The notes under the pieces are model-generated. The model searched no databases. It saw nothing but the letters and a program-made list of their open reading frames with translations, and was not told the DNA's origin. Made by a program: the position numbers and the translations under genes. Of a stretch of DNA of 64,000 nt, positions 54,076 through 63,021 are shown piece by piece; position 1 is the stretch's first letter; each line of letters opens with the position of its first letter. The stretch is from CAVPNY01 sp963706905 (GTDB lineage: Bacteria; Chloroflexota; Anaerolineae; Anaerolineales; UBA4823): assembly GCA_963706905.1 (NCBI GenBank), contig CAVPNY010000020.1, positions 124,001 through 188,000 on the forward strand. Reading direction: 5' to 3'.

Positions 54076-56499
54076 TCAAGCCCTCAATTTCTCGCCTTTC
54101 GGGTCGAGTAAGACAGCTGGACCGACCTCTGCTCCGACGACAGCGTCGAAAACATCCACCTCCAAGCGGGTGCCTTTCTTTGCCAGCGCAAGTGGCAGGT
54201 AGGCATAGGCGATATTACGCTTGATGGTGAAGCCATAGCCCCCGCTGCGCACCCGCGAAACGACCTTCTTATCAAGATAGACGGCTTCGCCGCCATAGAC
54301 TGGCAGGTAGTCATTCCCATCGAGCAGCAAAGTGCACAATTTATGATTTGGACCGCTCTCTTTGATCTTTTCCACGGCTTTCCGTCCGATGAAATCACCC
54401 TTCTCCAGGTCGACACAAAAGCCCAAACCGGCGGAGTAAGGATCTTCCATGGGGGTAACATCTGCAGTGAAGTATTTATAGCCTTTTTCCAGGCGCAGGC
54501 CATCCAGGACCTTGTAACCGCCTGGCTCGATGCCAAATTCAGCCCCGGCTTGCATCAGGCGGTCCCATAGCATGGTGGCGCGCTCAAACGGCGGGTAAAG
54601 CTCCCAGCCTAGCTCGCCGACGTAGCTGACCCTTTGAGCGAGAACCTGGACACCATTAACATCGATCCATTCAGCTTTCAGGTACGGGATGGCGGCATTA
54701 GAAACGTCGCTGTTGGTCACTTTTTGCAGCACCTGGCGCGCCTGGGGACCCCACAATGCCAGGCAGGCCCAGTCCATGGTGACGTCGCGGATTTCAACCG
54801 GCGGATCGCCAGGACACACTTGCATGCGCAACCAGCCCAAATCGTTTGAGATGAAGCCTGAGCCGGTGACGACGCGGAAATTGTTTTCAGCCAGGCGGGT
54901 GATGGTGACATCGGCTTCAACGCCGCCGTTGCTGTTGAGAAATTGCGTATAGATAGTAGAGGAAACAGGTCGATCCATGTCACTGTCGGCGACACGCTGT
55001 AATAATGGGAGTGCGCCTGGACCTTGCAGCTCGATTTTACCGAATGAGCTCAGGTCGTACAGGGCGACGCGCTCCCGGGTGGCCTCGTGCTCAACGCGCA
55101 GGCGCTCAAAGAATGGCGGCTTGGTGAATCCGAATTTGCGCTGGTCCTCGCCAGCCATGCGCCAGGGTTTCCCGGGCTGGAAGTAATTGACGCGTTCCCA
55201 GCCGTATTTCTCTCCATACACCGCGCCTAATTCCTGAGTACGGAAGTGAACGGCGCTGACCCGGTGCGGGCGTGCCCATTCATATTCGTCATGGGGGAAT
55301 CGCAGGCGATAGTAGTACTTGACACATTCTCGAGTGCGCTCAGCAGCGTATTCGGGGTTGGCAAAATAGTTACCGAAGCGGGTGGCGCGGAAGGCGTACA
55401 TATCCAGGGTGGGCTCGCCTTCGACGATCCACTCGGCGAGCAGCTTACCCATACCGCCCGCACCGCCATAGCCGTTGAGCGACATGCCGCACAGGTTCCA
55501 AAAGCCGCGCGCTCCAGGCAATGGGCCGATGATGGGCTGGCAGTCAGGGGTGTAGGCACCGGGGTGACAGACCAGGGTGATGATCTCAGCCCGATCCAGG
55601 AAGGGGAAGCGCCGGATGGCGCCTTCGAGTAGCTGTTCAAATCGATCGTAATCCGGTGGCAGCGCGCCAATGTGATCCCAGGGTGTGCCATCGATCCAGC
55701 GCTCCTTGGGATTGGGTTCATAACCGCCGATCACCAGACCACCGGCCTCCTGACGCCCGTAAACCAGGTTATCAGGATCGCGGAAGCAGGGGGCAGTGTG
55801 AGGAAACTCATTGCCTGGGACCGCTTTGAGTGCAATGTGCTGGTGGTCAACCGGGGTGGTAGGCAGGTGCAGCCCGGCGAAGGCTGCCACGCGCGGTCCC
55901 CATAATCCGGTCGCGTTGATGATATGCTCGCAGCGGATGGGACCTTTGTCGGTGAGGACTTCGACTACCTCGCCTTTGGGTGAGAGGGTGATGCCGGTTG
56001 CGCGGGTGCTGGTGTAAATGGTTACACCCATGTCGCGCACCACGCGTGCCATGCCTGTGGTAGCCAGATAAGGGTCGAGCTGTCCGTCACGGGGCAGGTA
56101 GATAGCCCCATAGAAGCTATCAGGGCTCAATTGGGGCATGATGCGGCGCGCCTCCTCCGGGGAGATGACTTCCGCATCCATGCCGATGCCCTTAGCCCGG
56201 CTGGCGCTGCGCTGAAATTCGCGTAACTGTTCCGGGCTGGAAGCGATGCGTAGACTGCCGACATGCTCAAACAATCCCAGCTCGCTGTACATCTCGATGC
56301 TGTATTTGCGGAACTGCATCAGGGTCTGTGAGGTGGCGAATTGTGTGACCAGTCCAGCAGCAAACCCGGATTCGCCGCTGGCGACCTCGTTCTTCTCCAG
56401 GATTACCACGTCTGTCCAGCCCAGCTTGGCCAGGTGGTACGCCAGGCAGACCCCATAAATGCCGCCGCCGATGACGACGACTCTGGCTTGATCTTTCAT
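54076..56499 (-). CDS. FAD-dependent demethylating dehydrogenase fused to GcvT (dimethylglycine/sarcosine dehydrogenase family)
   Basis: 807 residues from ATG 56499, with GAGGAGG 8 bases upstream; the longer start at 56622 adds an implausible sequence. N-terminal DAO-type FAD domain ('VVVIGGGIYGVCLAYHLAKL'), a middle FAD-associated domain, then a folate-binding GcvT domain ('ERVALYDLSSFGKIELQGPG', 'GELGWELYPPFERATMLWDR', 'GYKVLDGLRLEKGYKYFTAD') and the C-terminal barrel. It should oxidise an N-methyl amino compound and hand the one-carbon unit to tetrahydrofolate. Substrate specificity cannot be read by eye. Neighbours: APC permease upstream (56666), kinase downstream (53081). Confidence 0.9.
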   Translation of the reverse strand: MKDQARVVVIGGGIYGVCLAYHLAKLGWTDVVILEKNEVASGESGFAAGLVTQFATSQTLMQFRKYSIEMYSELGLFEHVGSLRIASSPEQLREFQRSASRAKGIGMDAEVISPEEARRIMPQLSPDSFYGAIYLPRDGQLDPYLATTGMARVVRDMGVTIYTSTRATGITLSPKGEVVEVLTDKGPIRCEHIINATGLWGPRVAAFAGLHLPTTPVDHQHIALKAVPGNEFPHTAPCFRDPDNLVYGRQEAGGLVIGGYEPNPKERWIDGTPWDHIGALPPDYDRFEQLLEGAIRRFPFLDRAEIITLVCHPGAYTPDCQPIIGPLPGARGFWNLCGMSLNGYGGAGGMGKLLAEWIVEGEPTLDMYAFRATRFGNYFANPEYAAERTRECVKYYYRLRFPHDEYEWARPHRVSAVHFRTQELGAVYGEKYGWERVNYFQPGKPWRMAGEDQRKFGFTKPPFFERLRVEHEATRERVALYDLSSFGKIELQGPGALPLLQRVADSDMDRPVSSTIYTQFLNSNGGVEADVTITRLAENNFRVVTGSGFISNDLGWLRMQVCPGDPPVEIRDVTMDWACLALWGPQARQVLQKVTNSDVSNAAIPYLKAEWIDVNGVQVLAQRVSYVGELGWELYPPFERATMLWDRLMQAGAEFGIEPGGYKVLDGLRLEKGYKYFTADVTPMEDPYSAGLGFCVDLEKGDFIGRKAVEKIKESGPNHKLCTLLLDGNDYLPVYGGEAVYLDKKVVSRVRSGGYGFTIKRNIAYAYLPLALAKKGTRLEVDVFDAVVGAEVGPAVLLDPKGEKLRA

Positions 56500-56582
56500 A
56501 CGAATAACCTCCTCAATGAAGCTGTGATGGGAATTGACTGTAAAGCAATCAATGGTAAATAACAACCAACAGCCGGTCGAAA

Positions 56583-56605
56583 GCTGCCAGGAAAACCCTG
56601 GCAGC
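56583..56605 (-). terminator. Hairpin between permease and dehydrogenase genes
   Basis: GCTGCCAGG and CCTGGCAGC flank a short AAAAC loop (56583-56591 with 56597-56605); on the minus strand TTTCGACC follows. It may be a partial terminator or mRNA stability element tuning expression of the dehydrogenase. Confidence 0.5.
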
Positions 56606-56665
56606 CATCGACAGGCTGACACTTTACAACTACTGCTAACTGAATACTGTTTACTGACTACTCTC

Positions 56666-58519
56666 TTATTCAGGCGGTATCTCCTTGAATGCGTAGTTCA
56701 CATCGATGCCGCGCGATTTCTGCATGTTCTTGGTAATGATATACCAGATCGCCGATAGGACGATGATGCCGAAGGCGATGATCTGCGCCCACATGCTGCC
56801 TGGGAAGCCGGAGAAATCCCAGTTGCCCAGCACACCCAGGGCGGGGGATAGCAAGAAGGCTACCACCATAGACATACCGAAGCCACCACCCAGCATGCCC
56901 AGGGCTGACAGCCAGGGAGCTTTTTCGCCGCGCAGCCAGCCCGTGATGTTATTCCGCATCGGATACAGGAACAGGATCACAGCCAGGATGGCGCCGATTC
57001 GGACAACCCAAATGAGCGCGGGATAGCTGGCGAAAGCCTGCGGCGCCAAAACCCAGGAGGTTACGATGAAGGCGAGCACTCCCAGCAGGGTAAACAGGAC
57101 GCCGACCAGGCCGCTGACTTTGTACTTGGCGCCGGGAGAGGCATCGTAGACTTCCTTCGCCTTGTAGGGCAGCAGGGCACCAGCCAGGCAGGTGATGATG
57201 AAGACGTAGCCGCAGCCGAAGGTGACGCCCAGGGTCAGGCCGACCCATCCGGGCACCAGGTTGTATGCCAGGATCACTGGGATGGAAGCCAGGAAGTAAG
57301 CCAGGTGAGCGTTCAGCGGGGTGTGATAGCGCTCATTGACTTTGCTAAACCACTCCGGAAGAACTCGATCCAATGACATGGCGACCAGGATACGGGTCAT
57401 GCCGATGTAGCAGTTATGTACGATCTGGTGGGAGTTTAGGATGTAGCCCAGGCCAATGATCAATACGATGATGGGGGAGGCAGATACGGCGATGGCGATG
57501 ATGTTTGGCCATAAGTAGAAGCCATTGACCGTCGCCTCGGGGATCAGCGACCAATAACCAGCGCCGGCTACGTACAGGAATTCATCACCAGCCAGGCGCT
57601 CTAAACCGGCAGCCAGCAGAGCCAGCAGGATACCGGTGACGATCAAGGAGCCAACCATAATGACTGCCTGGCTTTTGAAGGAACGGGCATCTTTGATCTC
57701 TCCGTTTTGCTGAGCGGAGTAGGTCGCCCACTGCAGGGAGGTCCACGCAATCGGAGCAACCAGCAAGGTGGCGATGATGCTGAATGGAGGGGTAGTGTCG
57801 ATCCCGGCTCCCTGGACCGCAGCCAGGGCGGTCTGGTAGAAGTCTTGCACGCCGCCGGAGGCCACAGCAAAGGCATTTAAGCGCTCTACGAACTGGCTGG
57901 CGGGGGTTAAGAATAACACTCCAAACATCACAGCGAAAGCCGCCAGGACGACGTACCACATGACCCACTGGAGACGCACATAGTTCTTGAAGCCGGAGAC
58001 CAGGATGACCATGGCGACAAAGGCGTTCAGGATGCTGGTGATGATGATCCCGGTTGACGTGGTAAACCATAATCCGAGGGCAGAGAGGCTGGCATTCCCC
58101 AGCGTGGCGCCTAATCCCAGAAATAAAGGGGCAAACCCCAGGTACGAGAGAAGCCAGCCAGAGAGACCTACCCACTGCAGGATCCAGATCACGTAACCGG
58201 ACATGACCACGGTGAAAGCCGTGCCGCCGCCGAAAACGCGGCTCTGAAATACATAATCGCCGCCCGAGCGTGGCAAGGCGGTGGAGAGCCAGACGTAGGC
58301 AAAGGCAATGGGGATTTCGATCAGCATGGCCAGCAAGATGCCCCACACCATCTTCCCCCCGGGCAAGGCGCCTGGCGCCCACAGGTAAGTCCAGGGAAAG
58401 ATTAAACCCATGGTTAAAATATTGTAGACAAAAGCGGAGTACGGGGACATGACCCGCACTAGGCCAGAGGCTTTACGGGTAAAGACCTCAGGCTTTTGGG
58501 ATGCGGTTGAAGCGGTCAT
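56666..58519 (-). CDS. APC-superfamily amino acid/amine permease (copy 2)
   Basis: 617 residues, 12 or more helices. 'RSGGDYVFQSRVFGGGTAFT' (helix 3), 'KASGLVRVMSPYSAFVYNIL' at the N-terminus and the tail 'GIDVNYAFKEIPPE' match copy 1 at 50083. The N-terminal 'RKASGLVR' is shared with copy 1 as well. AAGGAG lies upstream of ATG. The pairing of two diverged permeases in one cluster suggests two related substrates or uptake and exchange. Confidence 0.85.
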   Translation of the reverse strand: MTASTASQKPEVFTRKASGLVRVMSPYSAFVYNILTMGLIFPWTYLWAPGALPGGKMVWGILLAMLIEIPIAFAYVWLSTALPRSGGDYVFQSRVFGGGTAFTVVMSGYVIWILQWVGLSGWLLSYLGFAPLFLGLGATLGNASLSALGLWFTTSTGIIITSILNAFVAMVILVSGFKNYVRLQWVMWYVVLAAFAVMFGVLFLTPASQFVERLNAFAVASGGVQDFYQTALAAVQGAGIDTTPPFSIIATLLVAPIAWTSLQWATYSAQQNGEIKDARSFKSQAVIMVGSLIVTGILLALLAAGLERLAGDEFLYVAGAGYWSLIPEATVNGFYLWPNIIAIAVSASPIIVLIIGLGYILNSHQIVHNCYIGMTRILVAMSLDRVLPEWFSKVNERYHTPLNAHLAYFLASIPVILAYNLVPGWVGLTLGVTFGCGYVFIITCLAGALLPYKAKEVYDASPGAKYKVSGLVGVLFTLLGVLAFIVTSWVLAPQAFASYPALIWVVRIGAILAVILFLYPMRNNITGWLRGEKAPWLSALGMLGGGFGMSMVVAFLLSPALGVLGNWDFSGFPGSMWAQIIAFGIIVLSAIWYIITKNMQKSRGIDVNYAFKEIPPE

Positions 58520-58763
58520 CTATTTTCTTTCTCCTTTCGAATAACAAAAGTTAGAAGAAGAGACGGCTCACCTGTCTTACCTGCCAGAGCGCAGACCGTG
58601 CCTGGCATTCAAGAGCAGGTTTAGAATTAATAACCCAAAAATTCCTAGAAAGTTCCCTCCTTTCGTTGAGCTTATGATTTTCTGAGCGGAGCAAGGTTTC
58701 TCTGATTCATTGTTTATTGAGATTCCTCAGGACTGCGCCTCTCGGAATGTTGTGGGGGCAAAT

Positions 58764-59760
58764 TTAGCCGCTGGTCATTTGATAACCTTCGATCTGCCCG
58801 CCAGAGAAGTTGACCAGCACGCCGCGCAATACGCCCTCGCCGTATTCCGAGCCTGGGTTAATCACTGTTGAACGGCCGATCTTGGCCACGGCCATCGATT
58901 CATGAATGTGGCCGTGCAGGCCTAACATGGGCTGGTATTTTTCGATCGCCTTGCGCACGGATTTGCTGCCTGCCCCGTGCATCACAATCTGACCGGCTTT
59001 ATAGATCGGACTGGGTGGGTCGGTTGTCCAGTCCAGCTCCGGACAGGTATCCAGGGTAGAGTCAATCGGGGGATCGTGAAAATTAAAAATGGCTTTATTG
59101 AGGTCGGGTACCTCGGCGACTGTTTTATCGATCATGGCAGCCAGCTCCTCTTCGCTGATCTCGCGGGGAGTCTTCCAGGGAGTCGGGGTACTGAAGCCGA
59201 CGCTGACCATGGGGGTTTCTTCATCTACAGTAGACCATCTTGTTTTCACAACCGAAGAAGGATTGAGTGCCTGGACGGTAGATCGGCGCCAGAACTTCGG
59301 GGTCATCATCGTTGCCGCCGGTGACATAGCATTTGATGCCGGTGCCAGCCAGGCGGGTCTCGGCCAGGTCGACCCAGGATTCAAGGCGCTCGCGTGCTTT
59401 CTGGTGGAAGAGCTGATCGATGGCAGCCGGGTTGTTTTGAAGGGTGTGGAATTCAGTTTCATCCATCACATGGCTGTAGAAACCCAGCAGACCGATGCGG
59501 TCGAGCAAGGCTTTCATGTCTTCTTCTGTGGTGATATGCCGGGTGCTGCCCTGTAACGTGGCGCGGTAGTTTCCGTCACCCTCCTTGATAATCGGGATAA
59601 GCAGTTTCCCGGTGATATCCCCGCCCATTACCAGTACGTTGGCATTGTAGAATTTACCCGCGTTGACAAATTTTCGGTAGGTGCGCTCGCTGCCATGCAG
59701 ATCAGTCGCGTAAAACAGGCGGGTGGAGATCTTCTTTGTTTTCTTGAACAGGAATGACAT
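58764..59760 (-). pseudogene. Metallophosphoesterase (copy 2), one frameshift
   Basis: The 5' part (from ATG 59760) reads 'RLFYATDLHGSERTYRKFVN', 'VLVMGGDITGKLLIPIIKEG' and 'CYVTGGNDDDPEVLAPIYRP'; it fails at 59221 after 'CENKMVYC'. One frame over, the reading resumes 'VDEETPMVSVGFSTPTPWKT', 'NFHDPPIDSTLDTCPELDWT' and 'LGLHGHIHESMAVA' to 58764. An extra T in GTCTACTGTAGATG (~59228) explains it. The joined protein (~330 residues) is colinear with copy 1. First structural gene after the regulator. Confidence 0.75.
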
Positions 59761-59805
59761 CCATTTCCTCCAGGGTATTGTAAATAAGCTGTGTGGTAAT
59801 CGGTG

Positions 59806-60600
59806 TTATTGCAATCTAGGGCGGTAGCCAGCTACCAGGATATCAATATTGTGTTCCCTGAGGGCGTCACGCCCGGTGGCGGGAAATTTTTCGTCTACAA
59901 CCAGCTTTTGGACCTGGTCAAGGCGGGCGATCTGAAAATTAGAAACCACCCCCCACTTGGAGTGGTCAGCCAGGACGATCACTGGACCATTGGTACGGTC
60001 GAGCATGACACGCACCAGCTCGGCTTCGGCGTTGGCCGGGACGGTAAAGCCATGCTTGAGGGTGATGCCGTCTACCCCGATAAAGGCTTTATTTGCATAC
60101 AATGAGCTGAGATTTTCGATGGCGAAACGCCCGGCGATGGCGTTGGATCTGGGTTGGAAAGTACCACCTACCAGAACAACGTCAAAGCCAGCCTCTCCTA
60201 TCTCCAGAGCAGCGACCAGGTTATTGGTGATTACGGTGATAGCCGCCCCTCCGCGTATGTTGCGGATCAGTTGAGTGGTTGTCGTGCCGCTGTTAACGAA
60301 TACCATGTCGCCGTCTTCGATCAAGGTGGCGGCCAGGGCTCCGATCAGGCGCTTTTCTTCGACATTGCGTTGGGCGCGCTGCTGGTATTCGGCTTCAAGC
60401 TGCAAGCGCTGGTTGAGGATCGCCCCGCCATGGGTGCGGGTCAGGATGCCTTCACCTTCCATCCATTCCAAATCTCGGCGGATGGTAGCTTCGGAGACAT
60501 CCAACAAGCTGGATAGTTCAATACTGGGGACGATCTTGTGGATCGCCAGGTATTCTTGGATGCGTTCACGTCTTTGGGCAGGTATCAGATTCTTGCTCAT
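59806..60600 (-). CDS. DeoR/GlpR-family transcriptional regulator
   Basis: 264 residues from ATG 60600. N-terminal winged helix 'SSLLDVSEATIRRDLEWMEG' with 'GILTRTHGGAI' wing; C-terminal DeoR-C effector domain with 'FVNSGTTTTQLIRNIRGGAA' and 'ALEIGEAGFDVVLVGGTFQP', which binds phosphorylated small molecules in known members. It sits 45 bases upstream of the metallophosphoesterase gene in the same direction and presumably controls the whole block to 50083. Direct repeats at 60965-60983 are candidate operators. Confidence 0.85.
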   Translation of the reverse strand: MSKNLIPAQRRERIQEYLAIHKIVPSIELSSLLDVSEATIRRDLEWMEGEGILTRTHGGAILNQRLQLEAEYQQRAQRNVEEKRLIGALAATLIEDGDMVFVNSGTTTTQLIRNIRGGAAITVITNNLVAALEIGEAGFDVVLVGGTFQPRSNAIAGRFAIENLSSLYANKAFIGVDGITLKHGFTVPANAEAELVRVMLDRTNGPVIVLADHSKWGVVSNFQIARLDQVQKLVVDEKFPATGRDALREHNIDILVAGYRPRLQ

Positions 60601-60960
60601 GTCTCCTTGCCTTGTAGCTAGCATGAGAACCGAATACGAGGATTGCCAAAATCCTGCAATATACCGACGTAGTTATCCGCAATTAATCGGTTAAACCCAA
60701 CAAGTGTCCCTTGGTTGTGCTCTGGAAGAGGTACGAGTGGCCAAAACGCATGATGGTGAGAGCGGGCTGGACCTGTTGGGTCAGATACCTGGAGGCTATT
60801 TACCCTGGCGTGACAGGGAAATCACCTGTACGCAAGGATTTGTGGTTGACGGAAATTGAGCGAAACTTGAAAACATTATAGCGGCTTTTGCAAATAAATG
60901 CAAGAATTTGATGGTGGAGAGCTCATAGATCTTAGATGCCATCCATGATCTGTGTAGTCT
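60601..60960. other. Gene-free divergent promoter region
   Basis: Upstream of the DeoR-type regulator on one side and the nucleotidyltransferase on the other. No credible gene. Confidence 0.3.
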
Positions 60961-60964
60961 GACT

Positions 60965-60983
60965 GAAATATGACGAAATATGA
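60965..60983. promoter_or_regulatory. Direct repeat, candidate DeoR-type operator
   Basis: GAAATATGA occurs twice (60965-60973 and 60975-60983) at a 10-bp step, that is, on one DNA face, about 365 bases upstream of the regulator gene. DeoR-type repressors often bind direct repeats of this size. No experimental basis; assigned by position only. Confidence 0.25.
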
Positions 60984-61021
60984 GCGAATTAACCATGAAG
61001 AACCGCTTTCTTTGCAGATAT

Positions 61022-61049
61022 TTGCACTTTTTTGTTTTTCCGGTATAAT
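61022..61049 (+). promoter_or_regulatory. Sigma-70-type promoter of the nucleotidyltransferase gene
   Basis: TTGCAC (61022-61027) and TATAAT (61044-61049) with 16-base spacing. It places the start of the next gene downstream, at ATG 61159, and excludes the longer reading from 60970. Confidence 0.65.
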
Positions 61050-61158
61050 TGCACAAGCCCTTTTGTGTATTAACTTTCGATCCTATAGGAATGGCAGCCA
61101 GTGCAATCTGCGCCGCGCTGCTCCGCCAGGTAGTTTATTTACCAGACAGGAGCGTTTT

Positions 61159-61950
61159 ATGACCAGTAATCCAATTGGGATGGGACAACAGGATCAGGCG
61201 GAGCGCGATAAATTTGAAAATGAGCTCAAACGTATCTTGAACGCCAGCGACCAGGCAGGAGTGCTCCTGCGAGTGATCGGATCGCTGGCGTTTCAAATGC
61301 ATTGTCCAAAAAACGGGTCACTACAAGCCGCCATGGGGCGGGCTTACACGGATATCGATTTTGGCGCTTATAAAAAGCAGACTAAAGAAGTCAAAATTTT
61401 GATGACTGGCTTGGGTTATATTGAGGACCGTGAAGTCTTTATTGTCAGCGAAGGAAATCGATCAATATTCAACAACCCAACCAGCGCTTTGCATGTCGAT
61501 GTTTTCTTTGATAAGCTGGATTTCTCCCATGAGATCAGTTGGATCGACCGGCTGGAAGTTGATAAACCAACCATTCCGCTGGCTGAGCTGCTTCTGGAAA
61601 AGATGCAAATCCTTCAGATCAATGAGAAGGATATTATCGATACAATCATGCTGCTGCTTGAGCACCCTTTGGGTATCCATGATGATGAAGAGATTAATAT
61701 CCAACGCATCGCACAACTGTTATCCAAGGATTGGGGTTTGTGGCGCACCACTTCGATGAACCTGGAGAAGGTACGCCAGATGGCGGATCATTACCCGCAG
61801 CTAAGCAATGAACAGAAAGTTCATGTGGATAAGCAGGTGAAGCTTGCCCTTAAGCGCATCGAAGATGAACCGAAAGCGACTTCGTGGAAGTTGCGGGCGC
61901 GAGTCGGCGACCGGGTTAAATGGTACAAGGATGTGGACGAAGTCGGTTGA
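61159..61950 (+). CDS. Nucleotidyltransferase-fold protein of unknown substrate
   Basis: 263 residues. 'GVLLRVIGSLAFQMHCP' and 'RAYTDIDFGAYKK' give the G-S...D-x-D core of MNT/AbiEii-type nucleotidyltransferases, followed by 'LHVDVFFDKLDFSHEISW', whose DVF Asp could be the third acidic residue. The rest is helical. AGGAG precedes ATG 61159 by seven bases. It is followed 21 bases later by a CBS-domain gene, so the two form an operon and could link nucleotide sensing with nucleotide transfer. No toxin or antitoxin partner of HEPN type is seen. Confidence 0.7.
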   Translation: MTSNPIGMGQQDQAERDKFENELKRILNASDQAGVLLRVIGSLAFQMHCPKNGSLQAAMGRAYTDIDFGAYKKQTKEVKILMTGLGYIEDREVFIVSEGNRSIFNNPTSALHVDVFFDKLDFSHEISWIDRLEVDKPTIPLAELLLEKMQILQINEKDIIDTIMLLLEHPLGIHDDEEINIQRIAQLLSKDWGLWRTTSMNLEKVRQMADHYPQLSNEQKVHVDKQVKLALKRIEDEPKATSWKLRARVGDRVKWYKDVDEVG

Positions 61951-61971
61951 TTCTTTATAAGGAGATAGACC

Positions 61972-62784
61972 ATGAACAGATTGGTTCGTGATTTGATGCA
62001 CCCAGGGATTATGACCTGCCGACCGGATGCTTCACTGGGGCAGGTAGCCCGGATGCTGGCTGAGCGGCGCGTTCATTCTCTGTTTGTTGTTGATCGAAAC
62101 AATAAACCGATCGGTGTGATAACCGACTATGATATTTTGGCTGGTGAGTGGCTTTCAGGTGACGCAGAAAGTCTGATCGCCATGCGCGGGATGACCGCGG
62201 GAGAGTTGATGTCCTCCCCGGTGGAGACAATCAACGCCGATGACCGGGCGAGCGAGGCAGCCCGGCGGATGCGCGAAGAAGGTATCCGCCGCTTGCTGGT
62301 TTGCGATAAGGGCAAGCCCGTAGGTGTGATCTCTATCTCGAATTTCCTGGTGGTGCTGGCCGAAAGTGCCCCGATTGGGCGTGACACGGTAGGGGATGTT
62401 ATGTCCGACGTATACCTGGTTTGCAGAGACAAAACATCGGTCAAGATGGTCGCAAAAGCGCTCACCGATACCGGGTGGCGGTCTGTACTTGTGGTAGACG
62501 CCTGCGGGAAGCCACTGGGTCTTTTCAGTGGTCTGGACTTGCTGTCCTATGAGAATATCCATGGAATACCAGATGATAAGCCTGTTACCGAGCTCATGCA
62601 TTCATTCCTGACCATTGGAATGGAAGCCAATTTGCAAGAAGCGGCTCGTTTGATGATTGAGAATCGCCACCACCGGTTGCTGGTTATAGACCCGCATGAG
62701 CCGGAGTGTCTCCCGCTCGGCATCATCTCATCTTTTGATATCGTCGTGGGGATGGCTCGTCCGGATTCGGTATGGCAGCAGTAG
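61972..62784 (+). CDS. Four-CBS-domain protein
   Basis: 270 residues made only of CBS repeats (about 60 residues each): 'DLMHPGIMTCRPDASLGQVA', 'ELMSSPVETINADDRASEAA', 'DVMSDVYLVCRDKTSVKMVA' and 'ELMHSFLTIGMEANLQEAAR', with 'GVITDYDIL' and 'GVISISNFLVV' type turns. Two Bateman modules should bind adenosine nucleotides and act as an energy or second-messenger sensor. AAGGAG precedes ATG. Co-transcribed with the nucleotidyltransferase gene. Confidence 0.85.
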   Translation: MNRLVRDLMHPGIMTCRPDASLGQVARMLAERRVHSLFVVDRNNKPIGVITDYDILAGEWLSGDAESLIAMRGMTAGELMSSPVETINADDRASEAARRMREEGIRRLLVCDKGKPVGVISISNFLVVLAESAPIGRDTVGDVMSDVYLVCRDKTSVKMVAKALTDTGWRSVLVVDACGKPLGLFSGLDLLSYENIHGIPDDKPVTELMHSFLTIGMEANLQEAARLMIENRHHRLLVIDPHEPECLPLGIISSFDIVVGMARPDSVWQQ

Positions 62785-63021
62785 GAAAAAGTAGTTGAAA
62801 GTAGTCTCTCGACAATATCCAATAAACTTAGAAGTTACGCAGTTCAAGAGGACGGGGGGTGGGCTACGCCCGCCAAAACCCCCACACTCCCACCAATTGC
62901 GTAAGTCCTAAAACTATTATGATTAAGCAGTGGTGAGTAGTGATTATCGAACTATGAGCCGCTGCTTATTCCCATCACACACCAACAACATTTACATCAT
63001 CCAACAAGGAGATTATTAAAT
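62785..63021. other. Gene-free interval with a GC-rich hairpin
   Basis: GGCGGG-type inverted repeat (GGTGGGCTACGCCCGCC around 62858-62875) follows the CBS gene. It may end that operon, though no T run follows. The right part holds the ribosome site of the 63022 gene (AAGGAG, 63006-63011). Confidence 0.3.

Noticed and set aside
57585..58382. 265-codon minus-strand frame inside the APC permease gene
   Set aside because: Arg/His-rich out-of-frame shadow of a long, recognisable permease.
61159..62784. Toxin-antitoxin reading of the nucleotidyltransferase/CBS pair
   Set aside because: The partner is a sensor-type CBS protein; no HEPN or AbiE-type partner is present, and both proteins exceed typical module size.
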